In this document: in pieces, positions 7,263-15,755 of the stretch | Layout of the letters: the number at the start of each line of letters is the position of its first letter | Numbering within the stretch: position 1 is the first letter of the stretch | Assembly (NCBI GenBank): GCA_900543825.1 | Contig: UQSR01000007.1 | Location: 1-51,746, forward strand | Length of the DNA stretch: 51,746 nt | Source: an uncultured Mycoplasmatota bacterium | Lineage (GTDB): Bacteria; Bacillota_I; Bacilli_A; RF39; UBA660 | Direction of reading: 5' to 3' | Translations under genes and position numbers: made by a program | Notes under the pieces: generated by a model | The model's input: only the letters and a program-made list of their open reading frames with translations | Databases searched by the model: none | Told to the model about the DNA's origin: nothing

Positions 7263-9557
7263 ATGGTTGAGACAAATTTACCTATATTATATTTACGCGA
7301 AATGGTCTTATTACCTTACAATGAAATAAGATTGGAATTTACTAATGATGAAGATAAAAAAGTTCTTTCTTTAGCAGAAAAACAGCATGATAGTCATCTA
7401 TTATTAGTAAATCTTTTGGACCCTCTTGAAGAAGAACCAGATATAAATGAACTCCCTGAAATTGGTATCTTAAGTAAAATAAAATCTAAGATAGATCTTC
7501 CTAATGGAATAACTAGAGTAGTATTAATAGGTATTGATAGAGTATCAATATCCAGTTATGCTAAGATAGGAAATACATTGTCAGCCTTTGTAGTACCTAC
7601 TAAAGAATATGATTATAATGAAATAGAAGCAAGTGCTTTAAAAAGAATATTATATAGAAAATTAGATGAATATATAGATGTATCCCCATATATGTCTAAT
7701 ACCGTTTTAGGTCGTATAAATGATGTAAAAAACATAAGTAAGTTATCTGATATCATCGTAGCGGAATTACCGTTAGAATACACTGATATATTAAAATATA
7801 TTAATATGACAAATCCAATGCTTAGAATAAAAAGTATAATAGAGGACTTATCTAAAGAAATAGAAACTGTAAGATTAGAAAATCAAATCGAAGATAATTT
7901 AAAAATACGTATGGAAGAAGAACAAAAAGAATATATGCTCAAAGAAAAGATAAGACTAATAAAAGAAGAATTAGGAGAAGTTGATTTAAAAGAAGAAGAT
8001 ATAAATAAAATAAGAGCTAAAATGAATACCATGTCTCTTCCAGATAATATAATAAAAAGATTGAACGAAGAAATAGAAAGATATTCTCTAACAAGTCCTT
8101 CATCTCCTGAAGTTACTACTATTAGAACATATATAGATTGGCTTCTATCTCTTCCATGGAATAAAGAATCAAAAGATAATACTGATATTAAAAAAATAGT
8201 AGAGGTACTAGATGCTACTCACTTTGGATTAGATTCTGTAAAAAAAAGAATAGTAGAATATATAGCAGTAAAGAAAAAAACTAATACTTCTAATAGTCCA
8301 ATCCTTTGTTTAGTGGGTCCTCCTGGAGTAGGTAAAACATCTCTTGCAAGTTCTATAGCTAAAGCTCTAAATAAAGACTTTGTCAAAGTATCATTAGGAG
8401 GTATAAATGACGAGGCAGAAATATTAGGTCATAGAAGGACATATATAGGAGCTTCTCCAGGTAAAATAATACAACAAATGAAAAAATCAAAATCCAATAA
8501 TCCATTATTTCTAATAGACGAAGTAGATAAACTTACTAAAGATTATAAAGGAGATCCAGCTTCAGCTTTATTAGAAATATTAGATAAAGAACAAAATTCA
8601 AAATTTTGTGATAACTATATTGAAGAAGAATTTGATTTATCTAAAGTATTATTCATTTTAACTGCAAATAATATTAGTGCTATACCAGCACCATTATTAG
8701 ATAGATTAGAAATAATAGAATTATCAAGTTATACCATATATGAAAAAATAAATATAGCTAAATATCATTTAATTCCTAATCTTCTAGAAGATTATAAGGT
8801 AAAAAATATTAAGTTTACTGATAATGCTATTGAAAAAATAATAACTTCTTATACTAAAGAAGCAGGTGCTCGTGATTTATATAGACAAATAGATGCTGTA
8901 ATTAGAAAAGTAATAATAGCTAAAGAAAAGAGTACTAAAGTTATTGTTGATACAGGAGATATAGAAGCATACTTAGGACCATATAAATATAATAATTCTA
9001 TGAATGATGAAAATAATAAGACTGGTATAGTAAATGGTCTTGCTTATACACCTTATGGAGGTACAATTCTTAAAGTTACCTGTACTTTATATCCAGGTAA
9101 AGGAAATATTACTTTAACTGGTGCTTTAGGAGATGTAATTAAAGAAAGCATATATATAGCTCTTAGTTATATAAAAGCAAATAGTGTTATGTTTAAAATA
9201 GATTATAAAATATTTGAAGAAGTAGATTTTCATTTTCATTTAGAAGAAGGTGGCATACCAAAAGATGGACCTTCTGCAGGTATTACTATAGTTACATCAA
9301 TATTAAGCCTACTAAAAAATAAGATAATTAGTAATAAAGTATCAATGACTGGAGAAATAACTCTTCGTGGTAAAGTACTTCCCGTAGGGGGATTAAAAGA
9401 AAAATTGATATCTGCTGTTACTAATGGTATAGATACAGTATATTTACCACTTGAATCATCTAAAGAATTATCTTCTCTTCCTAGTGAAGTAAAAGATAGA
9501 CTAAATATTATTTTAGTAGAGGACTATGAAGATATATATAAAAGTTTATTTAAATAA
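7263..9557 (+). CDS. lon: ATP-dependent protease LonA
   Basis: An ATP-driven serine protease that degrades misfolded and regulatory proteins in the cytoplasm. The order is complete: LON substrate-binding N-domain (about 1-190), coiled-coil linker, AAA+ module with Walker A G-P-P-G-V-G-K-T (about 352-359) and Walker B L-F-L-I-D-E-V-D, then the protease domain. That domain has the catalytic Ser in P-K-D-G-P-S-A-G (about 671) and Lys in G-G-L-K-E-K (about 714). I choose ATG 7263 (764 residues) because GAGGT at 7251-7255 has ideal spacing to it. An ATG at 7248 overlaps that ribosome-binding site. It has its own promoter and a structured leader. Confidence 0.96.
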   Translation: MVETNLPILYLREMVLLPYNEIRLEFTNDEDKKVLSLAEKQHDSHLLLVNLLDPLEEEPDINELPEIGILSKIKSKIDLPNGITRVVLIGIDRVSISSYAKIGNTLSAFVVPTKEYDYNEIEASALKRILYRKLDEYIDVSPYMSNTVLGRINDVKNISKLSDIIVAELPLEYTDILKYINMTNPMLRIKSIIEDLSKEIETVRLENQIEDNLKIRMEEEQKEYMLKEKIRLIKEELGEVDLKEEDINKIRAKMNTMSLPDNIIKRLNEEIERYSLTSPSSPEVTTIRTYIDWLLSLPWNKESKDNTDIKKIVEVLDATHFGLDSVKKRIVEYIAVKKKTNTSNSPILCLVGPPGVGKTSLASSIAKALNKDFVKVSLGGINDEAEILGHRRTYIGASPGKIIQQMKKSKSNNPLFLIDEVDKLTKDYKGDPASALLEILDKEQNSKFCDNYIEEEFDLSKVLFILTANNISAIPAPLLDRLEIIELSSYTIYEKINIAKYHLIPNLLEDYKVKNIKFTDNAIEKIITSYTKEAGARDLYRQIDAVIRKVIIAKEKSTKVIVDTGDIEAYLGPYKYNNSMNDENNKTGIVNGLAYTPYGGTILKVTCTLYPGKGNITLTGALGDVIKESIYIALSYIKANSVMFKIDYKIFEEVDFHFHLEEGGIPKDGPSAGITIVTSILSLLKNKIISNKVSMTGEITLRGKVLPVGGLKEKLISAVTNGIDTVYLPLESSKELSSLPSEVKDRLNIILVEDYEDIYKSLFK

Positions 9558-9560
9558 CAT

Positions 9561-9614
9561 CCTCTTAAGCCTAAGGTCTTAAGAGGCATAGCATAGCCGA
9601 AAGTCTATGCTATG
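9561..9614. repeat. Tandem double-hairpin element, copy 1
   Basis: Hairpin A: stem CCTCTTAAG (9561-9569) with CTTAAGAGG (9578-9586), apex CCTAAGGT. Hairpin B: stem CATAGCATAG (9587-9596) with CTATGCTATG (9605-9614), apex CCGAAAGT. The two abut with no spacer. There is no T-tract, so this is not a standard terminator. The apex pattern (stem ending AG/CT, then a C/T mismatch, then about 2 pairs) recurs in four other intergenic regions. It lies between lon and the bidirectional terminator. Confidence 0.8.
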
Positions 9615-9632
9615 AAATATATTTATTTTAAG

Positions 9633-9665
9633 AAAAATATAGAACCATAACAGTTCTATATTTTA
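9633..9665. terminator. Bidirectional terminator between lon and the phosphoesterase gene
   Basis: A 12-bp perfect stem (9634-9645 with 9653-9664), 7-nt loop, A-rich on the left and T-rich on the right. It serves both converging genes and reaches into the stop codon of the minus-strand gene. Confidence 0.8.
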
Positions 9666-10501
9666 TTTATTCTATAAAAGTTAATAGAGGGTCTATTAAA
9701 CAATCTTAAATTAACTCTAGACTCTCCTATACCGCTAGATACATACATAGGTGTATCATCAACCATATAATAATTATCATAATATTTTTTACTACCATAA
9801 GGTAAGAAGAAATTCTTGATAAAAGGTATATTAACCTGACCATTATGTGAATGACCTGCTAATACTAAATTAACATTATATTTACTAGTAATAGTATCAA
9901 TATAATCAGGCTCATGTACTAAAATTATCTTATAATTAATATCATCATTATCATTAAAGTAATTCATAACTTTATCAATATCAGCTTTATCATAACTATA
10001 AGTATCAAGTCCACCTATAAATAATTTATCATTATCATTACCATATATAATATCATAACTATTTTGTAGTAATATAAAATCACTTTGTTTATATATATCT
10101 TCAATTTGTCCTTCTTTTTTTACATAATCATGATTACCAATAATAGCATATTTACCATATTTACTATTAATACTACTAAGAAGAGTAATTAAATCATTTT
10201 CTTCACTATCTGTAGGATTAAAATCCTTATCAATTAAATCACCAGTAAAAATAACAATATCAGGATTAATCAAATTAATTTCATTGACAATTTTTTTGAC
10301 CATGTCTTTATTCACTACTCTTAAATAATGAAGATCACTAAATTGAACTATTTTAAGACCATCAAAAGAATTATCAATATCACTAGTATCTATCTTATAT
10401 TCTTTAGTAATAAGTCCGCTAGTACCTTCATATCTACCATAGATAAGAATAAGTAATATCACTAATAATAGAATAAAAAGAAATCTTATAAATTTTTTCA
10501 T
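9656..10501 (-). CDS. Membrane-anchored metallophosphoesterase (YkuE/YaeI-like)
   Basis: A 281-residue protein with an N-terminal transmembrane segment (about 5-22) and an extracytoplasmic calcineurin-type phosphoesterase domain. Metal-binding motifs appear in order: F-S-D-L-H, F-T-G-D-L, G-N-H-D-Y, a V-H-E-P-D histidine, and A-G-H-S-H-N-G-Q. The domain resembles YkuE-type enzymes, which hydrolyse phosphodiester or pyrophosphate bonds of envelope lipids; the exact substrate is not evident. It is second in a minus-strand pair, overlapping the upstream CPBP gene by 4 nt (translational coupling). Confidence 0.88.
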   Translation of the reverse strand: MKKFIRFLFILLLVILLILIYGRYEGTSGLITKEYKIDTSDIDNSFDGLKIVQFSDLHYLRVVNKDMVKKIVNEINLINPDIVIFTGDLIDKDFNPTDSEENDLITLLSSINSKYGKYAIIGNHDYVKKEGQIEDIYKQSDFILLQNSYDIIYGNDNDKLFIGGLDTYSYDKADIDKVMNYFNDNDDINYKIILVHEPDYIDTITSKYNVNLVLAGHSHNGQVNIPFIKNFFLPYGSKKYYDNYYMVDDTPMYVSSGIGESRVNLRLFNRPSINFYRINKI

Positions 10502-11193
10502 ATAAGAGCTACTCCTAAAAGATATACAATGATTGAAAGCAAGTTATGCATCATATGCATAGATATTGAAGAAAATATATTATTAGTTTTATAGTACAAC
10601 AAGGCAAATGCTATTCCTAAAGAACAATATGGTATTAAGTACAATAAATCAATAGGAGACTCAATATAGCCAATTACATGTAAACCTCCAAAAATAATTC
10701 CACTCAATAAAACATAAGCCCATTTATTACTAATAGCATCGCGAATACTCTTTCTAAAAGTCAATTCCTCATTAATAGGGGCAAATATAACAGTACTAAT
10801 AGCCATTAATATAGGAGCGGTTTTAATATAATTTCTAACAGCTTCTTCATTACCAGCAATAGTTTTACCAAGTACTAAAGTAATAAACAAATTACTTACA
10901 ACCATAACCATAAACCCAACAACCCAATATCTAAAAGCAAATTCCAAATTACCATTAATATCTTTTTTAAATTCATTAAAGTCATTTACTAAAGTCTTCC
11001 CATATATAATAAAAAATATAAGTGTTAATACTAATTCTGATGTTGTAAGATAAACTACATACATCTTATCACTAATATTATTAGGATTAATATTAAATAT
11101 AGAGAAGAAAATAGTTGAAAACAATATTAATAGAAGTATTATCCAAATACTTTTAAATATCATTAATATTTTGTTTAATATTTTATTATTCAT
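10498..11193 (-). CDS. CPBP-family intramembrane metalloprotease (CAAX/Abi)
   Basis: A 231-residue polytopic protein with about 6-7 hydrophobic helices. The three active-site motifs of the CPBP/Abi family are present: N-E-E-L-T-F-R (EExxxR), F-G-G-L-H (FxxxH) and H-M-M-H-N (the HxxxN/H segment). Such glutamic-type intramembrane proteases process prenylated or peptide substrates, or confer bacteriocin immunity; the substrate here is unknown. On the minus strand a TGGTATAAT extended -10 precedes a GAGG ribosome-binding site. The stop overlaps the start of the phosphoesterase gene. Confidence 0.88.
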   Translation of the reverse strand: MNNKILNKILMIFKSIWIILLLILFSTIFFSIFNINPNNISDKMYVVYLTTSELVLTLIFFIIYGKTLVNDFNEFKKDINGNLEFAFRYWVVGFMVMVVSNLFITLVLGKTIAGNEEAVRNYIKTAPILMAISTVIFAPINEELTFRKSIRDAISNKWAYVLLSGIIFGGLHVIGYIESPIDLLYLIPYCSLGIAFALLYYKTNNIFSSISMHMMHNLLSIIVYLLGVALI

Positions 11194-11330
11194 TCTATCA
11201 CATCCTCTTATATTATACCAATAAATTATAAATTAATCTATAATAAAGATTTAAAAGATGTAAAATAAATGTAAGTACTAGTAAAATTATTTATAAAATG
11301 ATATAATTAATTCATAGTGGAGGTATAAAA

Positions 11331-11816
11331 ATGGAAGAAAGAAATAAACAAAGAAAAGATTATTTAACTTGGGATGAGTTTTTTATCGGAGTAGCTCAAT
11401 TAGCGGCTAAAAGAAGTAAAGATCCCAATACTCAAGTAGGAGCATGTATTGTTAGTAATGATAACAGAATATTATCAGTGGGCTATAATGGAACTCCTAA
11501 TGGTTATGATGATAAATATTTTCCTTGGGATCGTGAAGGCGATGAGTTAGAAACAAAATATTTATATGTAGTTCATGCTGAGAGAAATGCTATTTTAAAT
11601 TATCGTGGAAGTAATAAAGATTTAGAAGGTGCTAAAATATATGTTGATTTATTTCCATGTAATGAATGTGCTAAAGAAATAATTCAAAGTGGTATTAAAG
11701 AAGTTTATTATTTAGAAGATAAGTATGCTAATACCAATGGTGTTATTGCCTCAAAAAGATTATTTGATGCTTGTGGTGTTAAATATAAATGTTTAAAAAA
11801 AGAAAAAGATGTCTAA
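11331..11816 (+). CDS. dCMP deaminase (ComEB-like)
   Basis: A 161-residue zinc-dependent cytidine/deoxycytidylate deaminase. The zinc-binding and catalytic residues are His82-Ala-Glu84 and P-C-x-x-C (Cys110, Cys113). The preceding G-Y-N-G-T-P-N-G substrate loop is typical of dCMP deaminases, which make dUMP for thymidylate synthesis. Length fits the family. The gene is divergent from the CPBP operon, with a TATAAT box about 30 nt upstream, and ends in a strong terminator containing its stop. Confidence 0.94.
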   Translation: MEERNKQRKDYLTWDEFFIGVAQLAAKRSKDPNTQVGACIVSNDNRILSVGYNGTPNGYDDKYFPWDREGDELETKYLYVVHAERNAILNYRGSNKDLEGAKIYVDLFPCNECAKEIIQSGIKEVYYLEDKYANTNGVIASKRLFDACGVKYKCLKKEKDV

Positions 11817-11833
11817 GTTCGACATCTTTTTTA
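11803..11833 (+). terminator. Terminator after the dCMP deaminase gene
   Basis: An 11-bp stem AAAAAGATGTC (11803-11813) pairing with GACATCTTTTT, 7-nt loop containing the stop codon, then a run of T. Confidence 0.88.
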
Positions 11834-11867
11834 ATTTTTATCTCATATAATTAAGATGAGGTGAAAA

Positions 11868-12818
11868 ATGAAAAAAGCATATTTAGGAATAGATATAGGT
11901 AGTATTTCTACAAAAGGAGTAGTAATAGATGAAGATAATAATATTATTGCTAGTAGTTATTTATATACAGAGGGAAATCCAATAATAGCTAGTAAAAAAG
12001 TAGTTAAAGAATTAAAAAATAAAACAGATACAAGTATATACAAAGTAGTAGGAGTAGGAACAACAGGGTCTGCTAGAAAATTAATAGGAACTTTATTAGG
12101 GGCTAATACCATAAAAAACGAAATAACAGCTCATGCAATTGGAACAACTAGTATTTATAAAGATGTACATACTATTTTTGAAATAGGAGGACAAGATTCT
12201 AAGATAATACTATTAGATAATGGTATTGTTAGTGACTATGCTATGAATACGCTTTGTGCAGCAGGTACAGGTTCATTTCTTTCTAGTCAGGCAAAAAGGC
12301 TAGGTATTCCTATAGAGGAGTTTGGAAAAATTGCTTTAACTAGTAAAAATCCTACTAAAATAGCGGCACGTTGTACTGTTTTTGCTGAATCAGATCTAGT
12401 ACATAAATCACAAATAGGTCATAAAAAAGAAGATATTATAGCGGGACTATGCTATGCTATTGTGAATAATTATTTAAATAATGTTGGTAAAGGTAAGAAG
12501 ATAAAACCCCCAATAGTATTTCAAGGAGGAGTATCTAAAAATATTGGAGTTGTTAAAGCCTTTGAAGATATAACTAAATGTGATGTTACAGTAGATGAAA
12601 ATTCTCATTTAATGGGAGCTTTAGGAGTAGCTATATTATCTAAGAAAGGTAAAGAGTCAGAATTTTCTTTTGATATAGAAGATATTGTATATGAAACTAA
12701 AGGCATTGAATGTCGTGGATGCTCTAATAATTGTGAAATAATAAAAGTTATCAAAGACAAACAAGTAATAGATGCTTGGGGAAATAGATGCCCTAAAGGA
12801 GAATTAGTTCACAAATAG
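11868..12818 (+). CDS. 2-hydroxyacyl-CoA dehydratase activase-like ATPase (BadF/BadG/BcrA/BcrD family)
   Basis: A 316-residue ASKHA-fold ATPase. It shows G-I-D-I-G-S phosphate loop 1, I-G-G-Q-D-S-K, the cluster-bridging Cys in C-A-A-G-T-G, a second Cys in A-A-R-C-T-V-F-A-E-S-D, and F-Q-G-G-V. Activases use ATP and a [4Fe-4S] cluster at a dimer interface to inject an electron into a dehydratase. The 50-residue C-terminal extension carries C-x2-C-x3-C and N-R-C-P, suggesting a second metal site. No dehydratase subunits are nearby, so the target enzyme is unknown. It lies between the deaminase terminator and the LysM gene. Confidence 0.88.
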   Translation: MKKAYLGIDIGSISTKGVVIDEDNNIIASSYLYTEGNPIIASKKVVKELKNKTDTSIYKVVGVGTTGSARKLIGTLLGANTIKNEITAHAIGTTSIYKDVHTIFEIGGQDSKIILLDNGIVSDYAMNTLCAAGTGSFLSSQAKRLGIPIEEFGKIALTSKNPTKIAARCTVFAESDLVHKSQIGHKKEDIIAGLCYAIVNNYLNNVGKGKKIKPPIVFQGGVSKNIGVVKAFEDITKCDVTVDENSHLMGALGVAILSKKGKESEFSFDIEDIVYETKGIECRGCSNNCEIIKVIKDKQVIDAWGNRCPKGELVHK

Positions 12819-12853
12819 GTATAAATATCATATATTATCTTGGAGGTAATAAT

Positions 12854-13291
12854 ATGTATGATATTTATCAAATTAAATTAAATGATACTATTGAGTCTTT
12901 AGCAAATAGATATGGTACTACTATAGAAGAGTTAAGAAGATTAAATCCTAATAGTAGTTTTGGTGTAGGAAGTAATATAATAGTTCCTACTACTAAAGAA
13001 TATTTTGAAGTTTATACTATTGAAAAAGGGGATAATTTATATAATATAGCTAGAAAATATAATACTGATTATAATCTATTAGCATTATTAAATGGTCTTA
13101 ATGTTAATGATTATATTTATCCTAATAATACTATTTTAGTACCTAAAAAAGATGTAAAATATTATTTTACTAAGAAAGATGATACTATAGCTTCTGTAAA
13201 TAAATTATTAAATGCTAATATAAATAAATTGTTAAGAGAAAATAATAATATATATTTATCCGAGGGACAACTAATAGTTTATAAAGACTAA
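12854..13291 (+). CDS. Triple LysM-domain protein without signal peptide
   Basis: 145 residues made almost entirely of three LysM-like repeats: about 1-47 (I-K-L-N-D-T-I-E-S-L-A ... I-I-V-P), 50-95 (V-Y-T-I-E-K-G-D-N-L-Y-N-I-A ... I-L-V-P) and 98-143, the last more degenerate. LysM binds N-acetylglucosamine polymers such as peptidoglycan. No hydrophobic signal sequence is present. In a Spo0A-encoding organism this fits an assembly factor on the mother-cell side of a spore (as with SafA/SpoVID), but that is speculative. The ribosome-binding site is GGAGGT. A terminator hairpin contains the stop. Confidence 0.85.
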   Translation: MYDIYQIKLNDTIESLANRYGTTIEELRRLNPNSSFGVGSNIIVPTTKEYFEVYTIEKGDNLYNIARKYNTDYNLLALLNGLNVNDYIYPNNTILVPKKDVKYYFTKKDDTIASVNKLLNANINKLLRENNNIYLSEGQLIVYKD

Positions 13292-13305
13292 GTGTCTTTT
13301 TCTTT
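13283..13305 (+). terminator. Terminator after the LysM gene
   Basis: AAAGAC (13283-13288) with GTCTTT (13294-13299), loop holding the stop codon, T-rich tail. Confidence 0.75.
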
Positions 13306-13309
13306 TTAT

Positions 13310-13367
13310 CCTCTTAAGCCTGTAGTCTTAAGAGGTAAATTAAAGCCAAACCTTTGTCTTTAATTTA
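13310..13367. repeat. Tandem double-hairpin element, copy 2
   Basis: Hairpin A: stem CCTCTTAAG (13310-13318) with CTTAAGAGG (13327-13335), apex CCTGTAGT; the stem is identical to that of copy 1 although the apex differs. Hairpin B: stem TAAATTAAAG (13336-13345) with CTTTAATTTA (13358-13367). Its 12-nt apex continues pairing after a C/T mismatch (C13346 and T13357). It lies downstream of a separate T-tailed terminator, so it is not needed for termination. Confidence 0.8.
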
Positions 13368-13432
13368 AATATTTATGCTTGATAAATATATTTGTTTATT
13401 GTATAATTTAATTATAATAGAGGAGATAAAAT

Positions 13433-14515
13433 ATGATACTAAGAAGACCTTATGCTTTTTTAATTAAGCATTTTAGATTTATTCATTTAATATTATTTAG
13501 TCTTATGGTATATATAACAGTAATGGCTAATAATATTCTTAAGTTTTTTACCGAATATATAACTAATAATGGTAATATAGAGGTAATAGCGGCTAATTAT
13601 ATTAATTCATTTATAATCATAAGTATCATTCTTATTATAATATTATCAATAGTAGTATACTTACTTATGCGTTTTAAGAAGAAACCAAGGCTATTATATA
13701 TTCTTATTATTCTAGTATCAATAATATCAGCTATATTATTTGTATATTTATATAGTAATATTAAAGTATTAGAAACTAGTGCTATGTCAGCAAGAAATAT
13801 TAGATTGTTACGTGATATTAGTAGATTTAATTATTGGGGATTATTCATTTTATGCATTCCTCTCCTTATAAGAGGATTAGGCTTTGATATAAAGAAATTT
13901 AATTTTTCTAAGGACCTAAAAGACTTAAAACTAGATACAAAAGATAATGAAGAAGTAGAAGTAAATATTGATTTATCAGGTGATGGTATTAAAAGAGGAG
14001 GCCATAAGCTAAGGAGGGAATTAAAATACTATTATATTGAAAATAAATTTATGCTTAATATAATATTTGGAATTATTCTTCTTATTCTTATTATCATATT
14101 CCCTTTCAACAAATATGTTATCAATAAAACATTAACCGAAGGTAATACACTAAGTACTAAAAATTTTAATATAAAAGTAAATGATAGTTATATAAGTGAA
14201 AGAAAACAAACTAGTAAAAATAATAGTTATTTAATTATTGATATATCCTTAAAAGGAAAAAATAATAATTACAAATTAAATCTTGATAATTTCATACTTG
14301 AAGGAAAAAACAACGAATATATTCCTAGTTTAAAATACTATTATTATTTTACTGACTTAGGTAATGGTTATTATAATAATATATTAAATACCAAAGACTA
14401 TGAAGAATATATACTTATATACAATATTGATAATATAGATAAAGATTCTAACTTTAGATTACGTTATTTAGAAAATAACAGATATATAAAATTAAAACCA
14501 GAAATAATCAAATAA
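13433..14515 (+). CDS. Polytopic membrane protein with C-terminal extracytoplasmic strand-rich domain
   Basis: 360 residues. Hydrophobic helices lie at about 15-37, 60-83, 90-112 and 133-152. A cytoplasmic basic/acidic stretch follows, with a further helix at about 210-230. The C-terminal 125 residues are predicted outside the cell; a pattern of short strands (F-N-I-K-V-N-D-S-Y, S-Y-L-I-I-D-I-S-L, then E-Y-I-L-I-Y-N-I) suggests an immunoglobulin-like, DUF4352-type fold. No enzymatic motif is seen. It has no firm family and its role is unknown. The 110-residue membrane gene follows 53 nt later, probably in the same transcript. Confidence 0.6.
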   Translation: MILRRPYAFLIKHFRFIHLILFSLMVYITVMANNILKFFTEYITNNGNIEVIAANYINSFIIISIILIIILSIVVYLLMRFKKKPRLLYILIILVSIISAILFVYLYSNIKVLETSAMSARNIRLLRDISRFNYWGLFILCIPLLIRGLGFDIKKFNFSKDLKDLKLDTKDNEEVEVNIDLSGDGIKRGGHKLRRELKYYYIENKFMLNIIFGIILLILIIIFPFNKYVINKTLTEGNTLSTKNFNIKVNDSYISERKQTSKNNSYLIIDISLKGKNNNYKLNLDNFILEGKNNEYIPSLKYYYYFTDLGNGYYNNILNTKDYEEYILIYNIDNIDKDSNFRLRYLENNRYIKLKPEIIK

Positions 14516-14568
14516 ATATTGCTTAAATATATATTTATGTTATATCAAATTACATTGGAGTTGATAAT

Positions 14569-14901
14569 ATGGAAGCATGTACTAATCCAGATTTTCTTAG
14601 AATTATATATTTTGTAAAATTACTCATTAAAGTCATAATGACTATTTTACCAATTTGGCTAATCATAATAGGTACTATCGACTTTGCTAAATCTGCTACT
14701 ACTAGTAATGAAAAAGATAGTAAAACCAATGTTAGAATATTTATCAAAAGAATTATATCTGCTATGATGGTTTATGCTGTTTATTGGATAGTTACCATAC
14801 TAATGGATGTTTTAGGGGATTTATCAGGACCAACAAACTTTACTGAATGTTGGAAAAACGCTAATAAAGAAACCATCGATCGCTTAAGTAATAATAGTTA
14901 A
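14569..14901 (+). CDS. Small two-helix membrane protein (VirB2/TrbC-like topology)
   Basis: 110 residues with two hydrophobic helices (about 15-38 and 65-88) joined by a polar, Lys/Asp-rich loop, and a Cys near each end. The size and helix-loop-helix layout recall TrbC/VirB2 pilin-like proteins, but no conjugation genes are nearby and the similarity is only topological. It is cut off from the downstream ATPase operon by a strong terminator and a new promoter. Real gene by its ribosome-binding site (TTGGAG) and coding pattern; function unknown. Confidence 0.6.
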   Translation: MEACTNPDFLRIIYFVKLLIKVIMTILPIWLIIIGTIDFAKSATTSNEKDSKTNVRIFIKRIISAMMVYAVYWIVTILMDVLGDLSGPTNFTECWKNANKETIDRLSNNS

Positions 14902-14927
14902 GTACATAATTATGTACTTTTTTTCTT
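14900..14927 (+). terminator. Terminator upstream of the F1-like ATPase operon
   Basis: A perfect 8-bp palindromic stem, AAGTACAT (14900-14907) and ATGTACTT (14912-14919), with loop AATT, followed by a long T run. It overlaps the preceding stop codon and insulates the ATPase operon. Confidence 0.88.
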
Positions 14928-14946
14928 GCCTTTATTTAAATAATAA

Positions 14947-14975
14947 TTGACTTATAAAACGTAAAATGATATACT
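14947..14975 (+). promoter_or_regulatory. Promoter of the F1-like ATPase operon
   Basis: TTGACT (14947-14952), 17-nt spacer, TATACT (14970-14975). This is one of the best sigmaA matches in the window, 27 nt upstream of the first gene. It sits after a terminator, so the 245-residue protein and all ATPase genes share this start. Confidence 0.8.
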
Positions 14976-15001
14976 TGATATAGTAGGAAAGTAGGAACTT
15001 T

Positions 15002-15739
15002 ATGAAGAAGAAAAAAGGGAAAAATAGTAGTAGTAAACGAATAATTTTAGTGGGTACTATGATGATATGTATTATCATATCTATGAGTACTTATTGGATA
15101 TTTGCTTATAAAAATAAATATGGATATTTACATATAAATGATAAGATTATTAGCTATAAAGTTAGTGATTATGCTTATGTAGATGGGAATATTATCTATT
15201 TAAAAAATATTGATAGTAAAATTGCTAATGACTTCAAAGATAAGCAATTAGATATTATAAAAAATAATGATATTATTGATATTAGAATGGATAGTGGTAT
15301 TTATAATAATATTCTATCTATTGCAATAAGTTATGTTATAGCGGCAGATTTAGCTAATTATGAAGAAGTTCTTACCATTAATGTTAACCTAAAAACTGAT
15401 ACAATTGTAACAAATGAAGAATTATTAAATATGGCTAACACTAGTTATAAAGAAATAGCAACAAGTATTTATAATGAATATATTGCTCTTCCTACAGATT
15501 TTAAATATAAAGTTACAGACTCTATCACAGATGAAGAGATGACTGCAGCAGAATTTAATAATAATAGTGAAAAATATATTATTAGAATTAGAGAAAAATT
15601 ACCTGATATTATGAAATTATATATCAAAGATAATAAAATATATTATGTAGTTAGAATGAATGAAATTAATAAAGTATGCTATTATACACATACTGATATT
15701 AATATGAATAATATAACTAAAGAAATAGCAGAGTTATAA
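15002..15739 (+). CDS. Single-pass extracytoplasmic protein, first gene of the F1-like ATPase operon
   Basis: 245 residues. A basic N-terminus (K-K-K-K-G-K) and a helix at about 18-36 anchor about 205 residues outside the cell. That domain has alternating short strands and helices, and a segment L-T-I-N-V-N-L-K-T-D-T-I-V-T-N-E-E-L-L recalling DUF3298/RsiV-type domains (weak similarity). No enzymatic residues are recognised. The position is telling: it is transcribed from the operon promoter and lies only 16 nt before the c-ring gene. It is therefore probably an outside-facing component or partner of the rotary machine. No counterpart exists in canonical F-ATPase operons. Confidence 0.65.
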   Translation: MKKKKGKNSSSKRIILVGTMMICIIISMSTYWIFAYKNKYGYLHINDKIISYKVSDYAYVDGNIIYLKNIDSKIANDFKDKQLDIIKNNDIIDIRMDSGIYNNILSIAISYVIAADLANYEEVLTINVNLKTDTIVTNEELLNMANTSYKEIATSIYNEYIALPTDFKYKVTDSITDEEMTAAEFNNNSEKYIIRIREKLPDIMKLYIKDNKIYYVVRMNEINKVCYYTHTDINMNNITKEIAEL

Positions 15740-15755
15740 AAGGAGGAAGTTATTT

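Noticed and set aside
11818..11824. Second exact 0A-box-like sequence TTCGACA
   Set aside because: It lies within the loop and right arm of the terminator after the deaminase gene; the GACATC arm is explained by pairing with GATGTC and no promoter is beside it.
14569..14901. Assigning the 110-residue membrane protein to the rotary ATPase operon
   Set aside because: A strong T-tailed terminator and a near-consensus promoter lie between it and the operon, so it belongs to a different transcript.
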